Origin: JAJDXW01 sp965214795
GTDB lineage: Bacteria; Pseudomonadota; Gammaproteobacteria; HK1
Length of the DNA: 64,000 nt
Assembly (NCBI GenBank): GCA_965214795.1
Contig: OZ243976.1
Span: 3,286,001 to 3,350,000, forward strand
Direction of reading: 5' to 3'
The position numbers and the translations under genes were made by a program. The notes beneath the pieces are model-generated. The model was not told where the DNA came from, made no database searches, and worked only from the letters and a program-made list of their open reading frames with translations. Positions 1-8,876 of this stretch are shown piece by piece. Within the stretch, counting starts at the first letter, position 1. Each line of letters opens with the position of its first letter.

Positions 1-2890
1 TCGCCCGGGCCGCGCGGAGGTCCGCGGGGGGGAGCGCGGCCCCCGGGCGCCCGTCGATCGACTTCTCGCCCTTCAGGATCTTTCGCGACAGCGCCTCCGG
101 GAAGCCTCCCGGCATCCGTCCGAGCTCTCCCCGGAAGAGGCCGATCACCGACTCCGGAAACGCGATCTCGCGGTCGGCGTCCTCCACGTCCGCGCGGGTG
201 AGCCCCCCGGAGACCATCACCAGGGCGAGATCGCCGACGACCTTGGAGGTGGGGGTGACCTTGATGATGTCGCCGAACATCCGGTTCACCTCGGCGTAGG
301 CGCTCGCCACCTCGTGCCAGCGATCGGCGAGGCCGAGCGCCCGCGCCTGCTCGCGAAGGTTCGTGAACTGCCCCCCCGGCATCTCGTGCAGGTAGACCTC
401 CGAGGCCGGGGCGCGCATGTCGGTCTCGAACGCGGCGTACTGCGCGCGGACCGCCTCCCAGTAGTCCGAGAACTCCCGGATGCGGGCCGGATCGAGCCCG
501 GTGTCCCGCGGCTCGCGCCGCAGCGCCTCGACGACCGAGCCGAGACAGGGCTGGGAAGTGAATCCCGAGAGGCTGTCCATCGCGAGGTCGATCGCATCGA
601 CCCCCGCCTCCACCGCGGCGAGCACGCTCGCGGCCGCGACCCCCGAGGTGTCGTGGGTATGGAAGTGGACCGGCAACCCCGTCTCCTCCCGGAGTGCCGC
701 GACCAGCTCGCGCGCCGCCGCGGGCTTCAAGAGGCCCGCCATGTCCTTGATCCCGAGGACGTGGGTGCCCGCGTCGCGCAACTCGCACCCCATCGCCACG
801 TAGTAGTCGAGGTCGTAGCGGGCGCGTTCGGGGTCGTGAAGGTCCGCCGTGTAGCAGATGGCCGCCTCGCAGATCCGGCCGCTCTCGCGCACCGCGTCGA
901 TGGAGACCCGCATGTTCTCGACCCAGTTGAGGGGATCGAAGATGCGGAAGACGTCGATGCCGGACTCGGCGGCTCGGGCGATGAAGCCGCGCACGACGTT
1001 GTCCGGATAGTTGGTGTACCCCACCGCGTTCGATGCGCGCACCAGCATCTGGAGCAGGATGTTCGGAATGCGGGTGCGAAGCTCGTGGAGCCGCTCCCAG
1101 GGCGACTCGCCGAGGAAGCGCATCGCCACGTCGAAGGTCGCCCCGCCCCAGCACTCGAGCGAGAAGAGGTCCGGCAGGTGGTGGGCGTACGCTTCCGCGA
1201 TCCGGCGGATGTCGCAGGTCCGCATCCGGGTCGCGAGGAGCGACTGGTGGGCGTCGCGCATCGTCGTGTCGGTCACGAGGACCCGCCTCTCGCCCCGCAT
1301 CCATTCCGCGACCGCCTCCGGACCGTCGGCGTCCAGCCGGGCCTTGGCACCGCCGTTGCGCACGTGCCCGGAGGGCCGCCGCGGCGGGCGCGGGGTCCGG
1401 GCATGGGCCGGCGGGGTGGGCCGTCCCGCCACCTCGGGGTGGCCGTTGACGGTGGTCTCGGCGATGTAGCGGAGCAACCGGCTCGCCCGGTCGCGCGGGC
1501 GCAGGAAGGAGAGAAGCGCCGGGTTGTCGTCGATGAAGCGGGTCGTCACCCGGCCGTTACGGAACGCCTCGTCGCCGACGAGGCGTTCGAGGAAGGCGAT
1601 GTTGGTCGCCACGCCCCGGATCCGGAACTCCCGGAGCGCGCGCCGCATGCGGTCGATCGCGCCTCCCCGGGACGGCGCCCACACCGTGACCTTCTCGAGC
1701 AACGAGTCGTAGTGGCGGGTGATGACCGCGCCCGCGTAGGCGGTGCCGCCGTCGAGGCGGACCCCGAAGCCGGTCGCCGCCCGGTAGGCGGTGATCCGCC
1801 CGTAGTCGGGGATGAAACGGTCGAGGGGGTCCTCGGTCGTGATCCGGCACTGCACCGCGTGCCCCCGGAGGGAGAGCGCCTCCTGCGGCGGGCAGGCGTC
1901 GTCCGGCTCCTCCCCGATGACCGCCCCCTCCGCAACGCGGATCTGGGCGCGTATCAGGTCGACCCCGGTCACCTGCTCGGTGACGGTGTGCTCGACCTGG
2001 ATGCGGGGGTTCACCTCGATGAAGCGGAAGCGTCCGGTGTCGAGGTCGTGCAGGAACTCCACGGTGCCCGCGTTGCGGTAGTCCGCCTCGCGCGCGATGG
2101 CGAGGGCGTAACCGGTGAGCTCCTCGCGCTCCGCCGGATCGAGCCCGGGGGCCGGGGCGCACTCCACGATCTTCTGGTTGCGCCGCTGCACGGAGCAGTC
2201 GCGCTCGAAGAGGTGGACGATCCGGCCGTGAATGTCCGCGAGCACCTGGACCTCGAGGTGGCGGGCCCGGCCGATGAGCCGTTCGAAGTAGACGTCGTCC
2301 TTGCCGAAGGCGGCGGCGGCCTCGCGGCGGGCCGCGAGCAGGGCCGCTTCGAGCCCCTCCGGACGCTCGACGACCCGCATGCCGCGCCCGCCTCCGCCCC
2401 AGCTCGCCTTGAGCATTCCGGGAAAGCCGACCTCGCGGGCAGCGTCGAGCGCGGCCGCGGGGTCTGCGGGCAAGGGGTCGGTCGCGGGAACCGTGGGCAC
2501 TCCGGCCGCGGCCGCGATGGCCCGCGCGGAGACCTTGTCGCCGAGCCGGCGCAGGGTCTCGGGACGCGGCCCGATGAACGCGATTCCCGCCGCGGCGCAG
2601 GCTTCCGCGAACTCCGGCGATTCGGACAGGAACCCGTAGCCGGGGTGGATGGCGTCGCTCCCCGTCTCGACCGCCACCCGGATGATGTCGTCCACCGCGA
2701 GATAGGCGGTGACCGGGCCCAGGCCCTCGCCGATGCGGTAGGACTCGTCGGCCTTGGAGCGATGGAGGGAGAGCCGATCCTCGTCGGCGAATACCGCGAC
2801 CGTGGCCTTCCCCATCTCGTTGGCCGCGCGCAGGACGCGGATCGCGATCTCGCCGCGATTCGCCACCAGGATTCTCGCAAACCCGCTCAC
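1..2890 (-). CDS. pyc: Pyruvate carboxylase, C-terminus cut by window edge
   Basis: Biotin-dependent enzyme that makes oxaloacetate from pyruvate, bicarbonate and ATP. About 963 codons are visible, reading from a GTG at 2890. Order of domains: biotin carboxylase (starts FARILVANRGEIAIRVLRAA, then HPGYGFLSES, the ATP-grasp glycine loop GGGGRGMR and EVNPRIQVEHTVTEQ), a proline/arginine-rich linker, then the carboxyltransferase TIM barrel (DTTMRDAHQSLLATRMR, and GIKDMAGLLKP further on) and the start of the carboxylase-specific region. The biotinyl domain would lie beyond the left edge. The barrel sequence and the single-chain layout favour pyruvate carboxylase over an acyl-CoA carboxylase alpha subunit. 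The GTG start gives the family's usual N-terminus; the frame stays open upstream through the hydantoinase remnant, so the start is inferred from homology. Confidence 0.95.
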   Translation of the reverse strand, partial: MSGFARILVANRGEIAIRVLRAANEMGKATVAVFADEDRLSLHRSKADESYRIGEGLGPVTAYLAVDDIIRVAVETGSDAIHPGYGFLSESPEFAEACAAAGIAFIGPRPETLRRLGDKVSARAIAAAAGVPTVPATDPLPADPAAALDAAREVGFPGMLKASWGGGGRGMRVVERPEGLEAALLAARREAAAAFGKDDVYFERLIGRARHLEVQVLADIHGRIVHLFERDCSVQRRNQKIVECAPAPGLDPAEREELTGYALAIAREADYRNAGTVEFLHDLDTGRFRFIEVNPRIQVEHTVTEQVTGVDLIRAQIRVAEGAVIGEEPDDACPPQEALSLRGHAVQCRITTEDPLDRFIPDYGRITAYRAATGFGVRLDGGTAYAGAVITRHYDSLLEKVTVWAPSRGGAIDRMRRALREFRIRGVATNIAFLERLVGDEAFRNGRVTTRFIDDNPALLSFLRPRDRASRLLRYIAETTVNGHPEVAGRPTPPAHARTPRPPRRPSGHVRNGGAKARLDADGPEAVAEWMRGERRVLVTDTTMRDAHQSLLATRMRTCDIRRIAEAYAHHLPDLFSLECWGGATFDVAMRFLGESPWERLHELRTRIPNILLQMLVRASNAVGYTNYPDNVVRGFIARAAESGIDVFRIFDPLNWVENMRVSIDAVRESGRICEAAICYTADLHDPERARYDLDYYVAMGCELRDAGTHVLGIKDMAGLLKPAAARELVAALREETGLPVHFHTHDTSGVAAASVLAAVEAGVDAIDLAMDSLSGFTSQPCLGSVVEALRREPRDTGLDPARIREFSDYWEAVRAQYAAFETDMRAPASEVYLHEMPGGQFTNLREQARALGLADRWHEVASAYAEVNRMFGDIIKVTPTSKVVGDLALVMVSGGLTRADVEDADREIAFPESVIGLFRGELGRMPGGFPEALSRKILKGEKSIDGRPGAALPPADLRAARA

Positions 2891-3039
2891 TGGGCCGGCA
2901 TTCCCGTACTGGTCCGATCCCCAGGGGACCATACACCCTCGGGCGCCGCCGTTCGAGACCCGATCTCCGGCGACGGAGGCCATTTCGCGCTGGCCGAACG
3001 GCGAGTCGGACCGAACCCTCCTTTCCACCTGCCAGCGAA

Positions 3040-3378
3040 CGGTTTCCTCGCACCGGGGGGCGCCGCTCGGATCGACTTCGACCGTCCAGCCGGGCGGCCG
3101 GCGCGACCGTCGTCCCCCCTGTCTCTTCGATGATCGCCGGCCCTTCGATCCGGCTCCCCACCGAGAACCGTTCGCGACCGGGGACCGGGGTCTCGCACCA
3201 CTCCCCGAACCACGCCCCGCGCGACGAGCCGCCCGTCGGCGGCGCCGAGCGCGCACGAGAAGTCGTTCCCCCCGCAGGGGATCGACGAATACGAGGAACG
3301 GATGACGTTCGCGCGCATCTCGTTGACGACCGCGACCAGGGATGCTCGCATCGGATCGAGCCGGCCGACCCCCTGCAT
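3040..3378 (-). pseudogene. Remnant of hydantoinase/oxoprolinase-type genes (HyuB start joined to HyuA end)
   Basis: On the minus strand a perfect AGGAGG (3390-3385) precedes an ATG at 3378. The first ~45 residues read like the N-terminus of a hydantoinase B subunit: LDPMRASLVAVVNEMRANVI, then RSSYSSI, NDFSCAL and ADGRLVARG. After about 3230 the frame changes and the sequence resembles the extreme C-terminus of a hydantoinase A subunit (ETPVPGRERF, IEGPAIIEETGGTTV). A second frame change near 3100 gives PPGWTVEVDPSG, the expected continuation. So the bulk of both genes is missing and two frameshifts separate the recognisable pieces. The family identification is from memory of conserved motifs; the decay is visible directly. 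Confidence 0.7.
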
Positions 3379-3510
3379 CCGTCCCCTCCTCCTGACCGTC
3401 CTGCGGGAGCCGCACCGGGACGCGAACCGGGCCGAAGCTCTATCATTGCGTACCGCCCGGGGCGTTCCACTGCGGACCGGAGCGGGCCCACCGATGCGGG
3501 AGGACGCGCG

Positions 3511-4251
3511 ATGAGAGAGGAAATCGTCGACATCGCCACCGCGGACGGCGCGATGGAAACCTTCGTCTGCCGGCCCGAGCGAGGCGGTCCCCACCCGCCC
3601 GTCTTCTTCCTGATGGACGCGCCGGGGATCCGGGAGGAGCTCCACGACATGGCCCGGCGACTCGCGACGGTCGGCTACTTCGTGATGCTTCCGAACCTCT
3701 ATTACCGGGCCGGTCGCGAAACGAAGTACGGCCCGGACGTGCTCGATCCGAAGAGCCCCGACCACGAGCGGATGCGGGCGGTGCGGACGAAGATGACCAT
3801 CCCGCCGGTCATGGAAGACGTCGGGGTTCTTCTCGACCATGCGGCCCGCCACGAGGAGGCGGCGGACGGTCCGGCCGGGACGCACGGCTACTGCATGAGT
3901 GGTCCCTACGCCCTCGCCGCCGCCGCCCGCTACCCGGATCGGATCGCGGCCGCCGCCTCCTTCCACGGCACCTGGCTCGTGAGCGACGCGGAGGAAAGCC
4001 CTCACCTCACGTTCGCGAAGACCCGAGGAGAGCTCTACATCTCGTGCGCCGAACACGACGAGGTCGCCCCCCTCGACATGGTCGAGGAGCTCCGCGGCCA
4101 CTTCGAGGCGTCGGGGGCGGAGGGCGAGATCGAGATCCACCCCGGCGCGCACCACGGCTTCGCCTTCCCGGAGCGCTGGTGCTACGACAAGCCGGCCGCG
4201 GAGCGGCACTGGGAACGCCTCATCGCCCTCTACCGCCGCCGCCTCGGCTGA
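3511..4251 (+). CDS. Dienelactone hydrolase family protein
   Basis: An alpha/beta hydrolase of 246 residues, close to the usual family length. Visible landmarks are the early strand and turn PVFFLMDAPGIREELHDMA, the nucleophile elbow GYCMSG with cysteine as nucleophile (as in dienelactone hydrolase rather than serine esterases), and the late HHGFAFPER carrying the catalytic histidine. No signal peptide, so probably cytoplasmic. The ATG at 3511 has a good Shine-Dalgarno (GGGAGG) six bases upstream. It stands alone, divergent from the hydantoinase remnant. True dienelactone hydrolases act in chlorocatechol breakdown, but most family members have unknown substrates and nothing nearby fixes one. 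Confidence 0.85.
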   Translation: MREEIVDIATADGAMETFVCRPERGGPHPPVFFLMDAPGIREELHDMARRLATVGYFVMLPNLYYRAGRETKYGPDVLDPKSPDHERMRAVRTKMTIPPVMEDVGVLLDHAARHEEAADGPAGTHGYCMSGPYALAAAARYPDRIAAAASFHGTWLVSDAEESPHLTFAKTRGELYISCAEHDEVAPLDMVEELRGHFEASGAEGEIEIHPGAHHGFAFPERWCYDKPAAERHWERLIALYRRRLG

Positions 4252-4472
4252 GGCGGTGATGTTCTCCCGCCTCGCGTGCGTCGCACCGCGCACTGCGTTG
4301 ATGCCCTGCCGTGTGCTCGAACCGGCTGAGAACTATTCCAATCAAGATGAGCTTGGTACGTAATCAGGTGTCTTGTCGGCCCTTCCCGTCGCGCGATGGC
4401 CCGCACAGCTACAACCACGGCGCGCCCCCGTCGAGCCGCCCGGCCGGCGGCCGCCGGTGAGGCGGGCGCCGT

Positions 4473-6332
4473 TCAATCCGATTCGAACGAATCCTTGTAG
4501 TCGCGTCGCAGTGCGGGATCCTGCTCCTCCTTGCGCAGGAAGCAGTTGCCGATGGCGAGACAGTCGATGTCCGTGCCCATGAAGCAGCGGAAGGCTTCCG
4601 TGGGCGTACGAACGATGGGTTCGCCGCGCACATTGAAGCTCGTGTTCACGATTACCGGACAGCCGGTCTTCGCCTTGAAGGCGGTGAGCAACCCATGGTA
4701 GCGAGGGTTCGTTTCGCGGTGCACGGTCTGTACGCGGGCGGAATCGTCGACGTGCGTGACGGCGGGAATCTCGGAGCGCACTTCGCGCAGCCGGTCGAGG
4801 CCGGAGAGACCGGGATTCGTCTCGGCCGGTCGCTTGCGCCGCGCCCCGGCCACGTTGGCGACGAGCAGCATATAGGGGCTGTCGCCGTCGAGGTCGAACC
4901 AGTCGGCGACCTCCTCGCGCAACACGCTCGGCGCGAACGGGCGGAAGGACTCGCGGAACTTGACCTTGAGGTTCAAGGTGCTCTGCATGGTGCGGGAACG
5001 GGCGTCCGCGAGGATCGAGCGGTTGCCGAGTGCGCGCGGGCCGAACTCCATGCGGCCCTGGAACCAGCCCACGGCCTTGCCCTCGGCGAGCGCCGTGGCG
5101 GTGGTGTCGAGCAGTTCGTCGTCCTCGAGCGTCTCGTAGCGGGCACCCGACGCATCCAGGGCGCGGCGGGTCTCGCCCGGACCGAATGCCGGGCCGAGCA
5201 GGGCGCCGCGCATGGCGTCGCCCTCTCCCCCGGCTTGGACCGCCCCCGAACCGCACGCGCGGCGCGGCTCGCCGAACAGGCCGTGGCTCGCCGTCAGCGC
5301 GGCGCCGAGCGCTCCACCGGCATCGCCGGCCGCCGGCTGGATCCAGATTTCGTCGAACCGGCCGTCACGCTGCACTTTGCCGTTGGCCACGCAATTGAGC
5401 GCGACACCGCCCGCCAGACACAGATGGCGCATGCCGGTCTCACGCCGAAGCGACCGGGTCAGCCGCAACACGGCCTCCTCTATCACGGCCTGCGCCGAGG
5501 CGGCCAAGTCCATGTGCCGCTGCGTCAACGCTTCCTCCGGCTTGCGCGGTGCCCCGCCGAACAGCGCGTCAAAACGCCCGTTGGTCATCGCCAGGCCGGT
5601 GCAGTAGTCGAAGTACTCGAGGGCGAGGCGGAACGTGCCGTCAGCCTTGAGATCGATCAGGTGGTCGAGGATCCTTTGCGCGTACTTCGGCTCGCCGTAG
5701 GGCGCGAGCCCCATCAGCTTGTACTCACCGGAGTTCACCTTGAAGCCCGCGTAACCGGTGAACGCCGAGTAGAGCAGGCCGAGGGAATGGGGGAAGTGCA
5801 GTTCCTTGACGATCCCGAGTTCATTGCCGCGGCCGATGGCCGCCGACGTGGTGGCCCACTCCCCCACGCCGTCCATCGTCAGCACCACCGCCTCGCGGAA
5901 AGGCGAGGGATAGAATGCGCTCGCCGCGTGCGACTGGTGGTGCTCGGCGAACAGCAGTCTGGACGCCCAATCCATCTCCGGGTCGAGCTTCTTCAACTCG
6001 CGGCGCAGCAGGTCTTTCTGAAACAATTTCTCCTTGATCCAGACCGGGGCCGCCTGGCGGAAGGAGCGGAAACCGCGCGGCGCAAACGCGACATAGGTTT
6101 CGAGCAGCCGCTCGAATTTGAGGAACGGCTTGTCGTAGAATGCCACCCGGTCCACATCGGCCGGTTGCAGCCCGGCTTCGTCCAGACAGTAGCGGATCGC
6201 GTTGGCCGGATAGCCCGCGTCGTGCTTGCGGCGGGTGAAGCGTTCCTCTTGGGCTGCGGCAACGATCTCGCCGCCTGTGACCAGCGCCGCTGCCGCGTCG
6301 TGGTAGAAGGCGGAAATTCCCAGGATGCGCAC
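4473..6332 (-). CDS. Carbamoyltransferase (NodU/CmcH family)
   Basis: 619 residues from a GTG at 6332, four bases after the stop of the upstream small gene. The family transfers a carbamoyl group from carbamoyl phosphate to a hydroxyl of a sugar or natural product, through an adenylated intermediate. The N-terminal ILGISAFYHDAAAALV carries the conserved HDAAA metal/nucleotide-binding signature. CLAGGVALNCVANGK lies in the Kae1-like half, and GRMEFGPRALGNRSILADAR begins the C-terminal YrdC-like half. Length matches the family. It ends a four-gene minus-strand cassette (8876 to 4473) with DUF5989, SxtJ-like and SGNH-like proteins. The acceptor is unknown; the membrane-bound partners point to an envelope or secreted glycan (inference). 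Confidence 0.9.
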   Translation of the reverse strand: MRILGISAFYHDAAAALVTGGEIVAAAQEERFTRRKHDAGYPANAIRYCLDEAGLQPADVDRVAFYDKPFLKFERLLETYVAFAPRGFRSFRQAAPVWIKEKLFQKDLLRRELKKLDPEMDWASRLLFAEHHQSHAASAFYPSPFREAVVLTMDGVGEWATTSAAIGRGNELGIVKELHFPHSLGLLYSAFTGYAGFKVNSGEYKLMGLAPYGEPKYAQRILDHLIDLKADGTFRLALEYFDYCTGLAMTNGRFDALFGGAPRKPEEALTQRHMDLAASAQAVIEEAVLRLTRSLRRETGMRHLCLAGGVALNCVANGKVQRDGRFDEIWIQPAAGDAGGALGAALTASHGLFGEPRRACGSGAVQAGGEGDAMRGALLGPAFGPGETRRALDASGARYETLEDDELLDTTATALAEGKAVGWFQGRMEFGPRALGNRSILADARSRTMQSTLNLKVKFRESFRPFAPSVLREEVADWFDLDGDSPYMLLVANVAGARRKRPAETNPGLSGLDRLREVRSEIPAVTHVDDSARVQTVHRETNPRYHGLLTAFKAKTGCPVIVNTSFNVRGEPIVRTPTEAFRCFMGTDIDCLAIGNCFLRKEEQDPALRRDYKDSFESD

Positions 6333-6336
6333 GACG

Positions 6337-6486
6337 CTAGAAGATGGTGTAGATGAACGGCGCAACGGCGCTGCTCTTGCTCAGGACGATCAACCCCCCA
6401 AGCACCAGCATCGCCACCACCGCCGGGAGCAGCCAGTATTTCTTGCGCACGTGCATGAAAACCGCGAATTCACGAAGAAAGGACAC
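6337..6486 (-). CDS. DUF5989-like small membrane protein (49 aa)
   Basis: A 49-residue frame from a GTG at 6486 to a TAG at 6337. It starts VSFLREFAVFMHVRKKYWLL and then has one hydrophobic segment, roughly residues 19-36 (LLPAVVAMLVLGGLIVL), and a short tail ending FIYTIF. The FLREF...RKKYWLLP pattern is what I recall for the DUF5989 family, which is often found beside carbamoyltransferases and SxtJ proteins. Spacing is tight: 10 bases after the sxtJ-like stop and 4 bases before the carbamoyltransferase GTG. A basic amphipathic start plus one transmembrane helix suggests an inner-membrane adaptor. Function unknown. Confidence 0.75.
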   Translation of the reverse strand: MSFLREFAVFMHVRKKYWLLPAVVAMLVLGGLIVLSKSSAVAPFIYTIF

Positions 6487-6496
6487 CGGCAAGACC

Positions 6497-6877
6497 TCAG
6501 AATTGGTTCGTCATCGTTTCGGGATCGGGACCGGAGGGTTCCCGGCGAATCCAGTAGCTGGAGGCGTGCGGATCACGGCGCAGACGCAACGGGTCCTTTC
6601 CCGATGTGCGCATGAACCAGCCGGTCGGCGTTATCACGGCGAAGTAGATCGCCGCCATGACTACCGGGCTGGTGACGCGGTGCAGGAGCCGGCCGACGTG
6701 GAACCAGGCCCTGTTGAACGGCGTCAGCCAATCCGGCCTGATGAGTGCCACGGCCAGCACGAGCCCCATCGCGGCGAGCGCCCACAGGCGCGGCGGCCCG
6801 CCGCCGGCCAGCGGAAACAAGGCAATCGCGCCGAACACGATGGTGAAGACGAAGCCGAAAGTGCGGTTGGAGCTCAA
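6497..6877 (-). CDS. SxtJ-like membrane protein
   Basis: 126 residues, read from a TTG at 6877 because it gives SSNRTFGFVFTIVFGAIALF, the expected family N-terminus; no ATG or GTG lies in frame nearby. Three hydrophobic segments are visible (about residues 7-24, 30-45 and 70-88), followed by a charged cytoplasmic tail (TSGKDPLRLRRDP). SxtJ is named from the saxitoxin cluster but is common next to carbamoyltransferases in unrelated bacteria. It lies 10 bases ahead of the DUF5989 gene in the same transcriptional direction. It may dock the carbamoyltransferase at the membrane; this is inference. Confidence 0.75.
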   Translation of the reverse strand: MSSNRTFGFVFTIVFGAIALFPLAGGGPPRLWALAAMGLVLAVALIRPDWLTPFNRAWFHVGRLLHRVTSPVVMAAIYFAVITPTGWFMRTSGKDPLRLRRDPHASSYWIRREPSGPDPETMTNQF

Positions 6878-6924
6878 GGTACGGCACTCTTGGGAGACAT
6901 GGCTACGAGGCCCAGGGCCGACTT

Positions 6925-7076
6925 ATTTTTTTCGACTGTATCCGATAAATTCAACGGGTTATATAAATCACCGACTTCTTCGCGCGAAGCCGTCGTCAAC
7001 CGAAGAAAGAGATTCTGCATCATGGAGCTACGCCGTCCGGCGGCCATCAAGGACATCCGAGAACAGATCAGCCCTG
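6925..7076 (+). repeat. Dispersed repeat family 1, copy A
   Basis: About 150 bp. It starts AT-rich (around 6925-6965), passes through the core CTTCGCGCGAAG (a perfect 12-base palindrome near 6981) followed by GTCGTCAACCGAAGAAAGAG, and ends AGATCAGCCCTG. The same layout occurs near 15351, 48812 and, inverted, 41727. This copy fills the space between the SGNH-like gene and the sxtJ-like gene and abuts the SGNH stop codon at 7077. Confidence 0.85.
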
Positions 7077-8876
7077 CTACGAGGCCTGACCCGGGGAGCC
7101 GGTAGTGGGCACAGCCCGCTCCGCGTTCGGCGCCCGGCCAGCGCCAATCGCAAACTCTTCGTGCCAGATTTCTCCCTCGCCGGCAATGAACTGGCCCGTG
7201 CGGATGCGTGCGATGTCGTAGCGAGGAAGCCGGACGCTCGTGACGCATATTTCCCCGAGCGTCATGCTCTGGTGACCGAAGCGAAAGTCCAGGTTGTCGA
7301 AACCGTACCGTCGGCGGGTATCGGGCAGATTGCTCACGTCGGTTGGATAGATATGCAGAAAGAACATTGCCTCGGTGTCCGTCGGGGTGCAGGACGCCCT
7401 GGCATAGGTGAGCCGGTCTTCGCCGAGGTACAGAGCGAAGGTGGAACGAGCAACCAGGCGGGCGACGTCAAGTGACCGCATCAGTGACATCTCCACCGCC
7501 CGGTACTTGCTTCGAATCGCGGCCAGCTCCCACGGTTGAACCGACGTGGGCCTGATCCACTCTTCGGGAGGCATCCACGTCTGGAAGGTCGGGGGAAGTT
7601 GCTCGGGAAGTCCGTCGATATCGGCCGGGTCCCGCGGACGCATCGACGCCGGGCTGGTCCGATTGTCGGGGCGACCCCCGTCCTGAAAGGCTGCGTAGTA
7701 CCTGTGGAGTTGCTCACGAAGTCCGTCGGTGGAGCGCACGGACAGGTTCAATTCCCGTTCGAGGAACCGGTACAGGCATACGGCGGCGAGCATGTTCCCC
7801 TGTTCGTTCCAGTGGCCGTCGTTCGCGAACCGCGAATCTTTGCGATAATCGTATTCGTTGAAGCACTCGAACAGGTTCACAGTTTCAATTTCCGAAGGAA
7901 TCAGCGCGGCCATCCGGTCCTCCTGCGGCCGCGGCAGGACGACGACGACAAATCGCCCACCCCGCTCTTGCGCCACCTGTTGCCAGGCGCGAAGCAGGGA
8001 TTGAAAAACGACGACCATCTCCTTGGTGCGCTCACTGTCCGCCCTCCCGTCGACAGCATCGACCTGGACGGCATGGGCCTCGTCGGTATGTCTCCTTGCA
8101 TCCTGTTCTTCCGCAAGTTCGGCCTTGATGTCCTCACCCGCTTTGAGGAATCCGCCGACTACGTCCTCAACTTCCTTCCCCTTCCCGGCCAGACTCGCGA
8201 GCCGTCTCGCTCCGTCGATGACGAGGTAAGTCATGTGGAACCCGGACAACAGCGAGACCCACGGCGCTCGTTCAATGGCCGGGTTTCGCGTCAACTTGCC
8301 GGTTTCGTCCGGATGAAAAAGCCCGTTCTCGTAGATGTTTCGCAAATCGTTACGGCAAAATAGATAGAACACCACGTCCAGTTCGGACGAGTGACGGAAG
8401 TCTTCGTAATGGAGAAATGACTGGTCGGTGCCATAACCGCTCACGCCAAAATTCAGGACGTTGAATCTATCCCTGTCTTTCTCGGGGAGCAACAGATAGT
8501 CCAGCACTTCGGTGAACGAATACGGGCCGGGCAGACGCAGGTTTTCGGTATAGGAGTCGCCGAAAACGCCTATACTGACCGCGGCGGTGAGGTCGTCCTC
8601 GCTGAAATCCCGATGCTGCCTCAGAGCCAGGTTGTTGTGGATGACGGTGTGACGCACGCCGGTGTCGGGATGCGGCCTGGTCGATATCGAATGCGCCCGC
8701 CGCGCATAGATGCGCCGGTGGTCGAGGTCGTATCGGGATTCGGCGGCGTACTCGTAAACCGGGTGAAAAAGGCGCAGGTATCCTTCGCCAGCGGCGAGGC
8801 ACACCAGGGGCGACGCCAGCACCAGGGAGAGGTTGACGGCCACCGCTCGGGCGCGCGCCCATGGGCTCGGGTGCAT
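7077..8876 (-). CDS. SGNH-hydrolase-like protein with N-terminal membrane anchor
   Basis: 599 residues from the ATG at 8876. Residues ~8-29 form a hydrophobic signal anchor (VAVNLSLVLASPLVCLAAG). A hydrolase-like domain follows: block I GVFGDSYTENLRLPG with the nucleophile serine, then NFGVSGYGTDQ, a Rossmann-like strand FVVVVLPRPQED, and block V NDGHWNEQGN with the Asp-x-x-His pair. The remaining ~200 residues are not recognised. This resembles the extracytoplasmic SGNH/AlgX-like proteins that acetylate or deacylate envelope polysaccharides. As first gene of the carbamoyltransferase cassette it suggests surface-glycan modification. Substrate unknown. Confidence 0.75.
   Translation of the reverse strand: MHPSPWARARAVAVNLSLVLASPLVCLAAGEGYLRLFHPVYEYAAESRYDLDHRRIYARRAHSISTRPHPDTGVRHTVIHNNLALRQHRDFSEDDLTAAVSIGVFGDSYTENLRLPGPYSFTEVLDYLLLPEKDRDRFNVLNFGVSGYGTDQSFLHYEDFRHSSELDVVFYLFCRNDLRNIYENGLFHPDETGKLTRNPAIERAPWVSLLSGFHMTYLVIDGARRLASLAGKGKEVEDVVGGFLKAGEDIKAELAEEQDARRHTDEAHAVQVDAVDGRADSERTKEMVVVFQSLLRAWQQVAQERGGRFVVVVLPRPQEDRMAALIPSEIETVNLFECFNEYDYRKDSRFANDGHWNEQGNMLAAVCLYRFLERELNLSVRSTDGLREQLHRYYAAFQDGGRPDNRTSPASMRPRDPADIDGLPEQLPPTFQTWMPPEEWIRPTSVQPWELAAIRSKYRAVEMSLMRSLDVARLVARSTFALYLGEDRLTYARASCTPTDTEAMFFLHIYPTDVSNLPDTRRRYGFDNLDFRFGHQSMTLGEICVTSVRLPRYDIARIRTGQFIAGEGEIWHEEFAIGAGRAPNAERAVPTTGSPGQAS

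Noticed and set aside
314..3133. A 939-codon plus-strand open frame antisense to pyruvate carboxylase
   Set aside because: It has Arg/Pro/Val-rich noise composition, no domain, and lies opposite an unmistakable gene; a usual effect of high GC.
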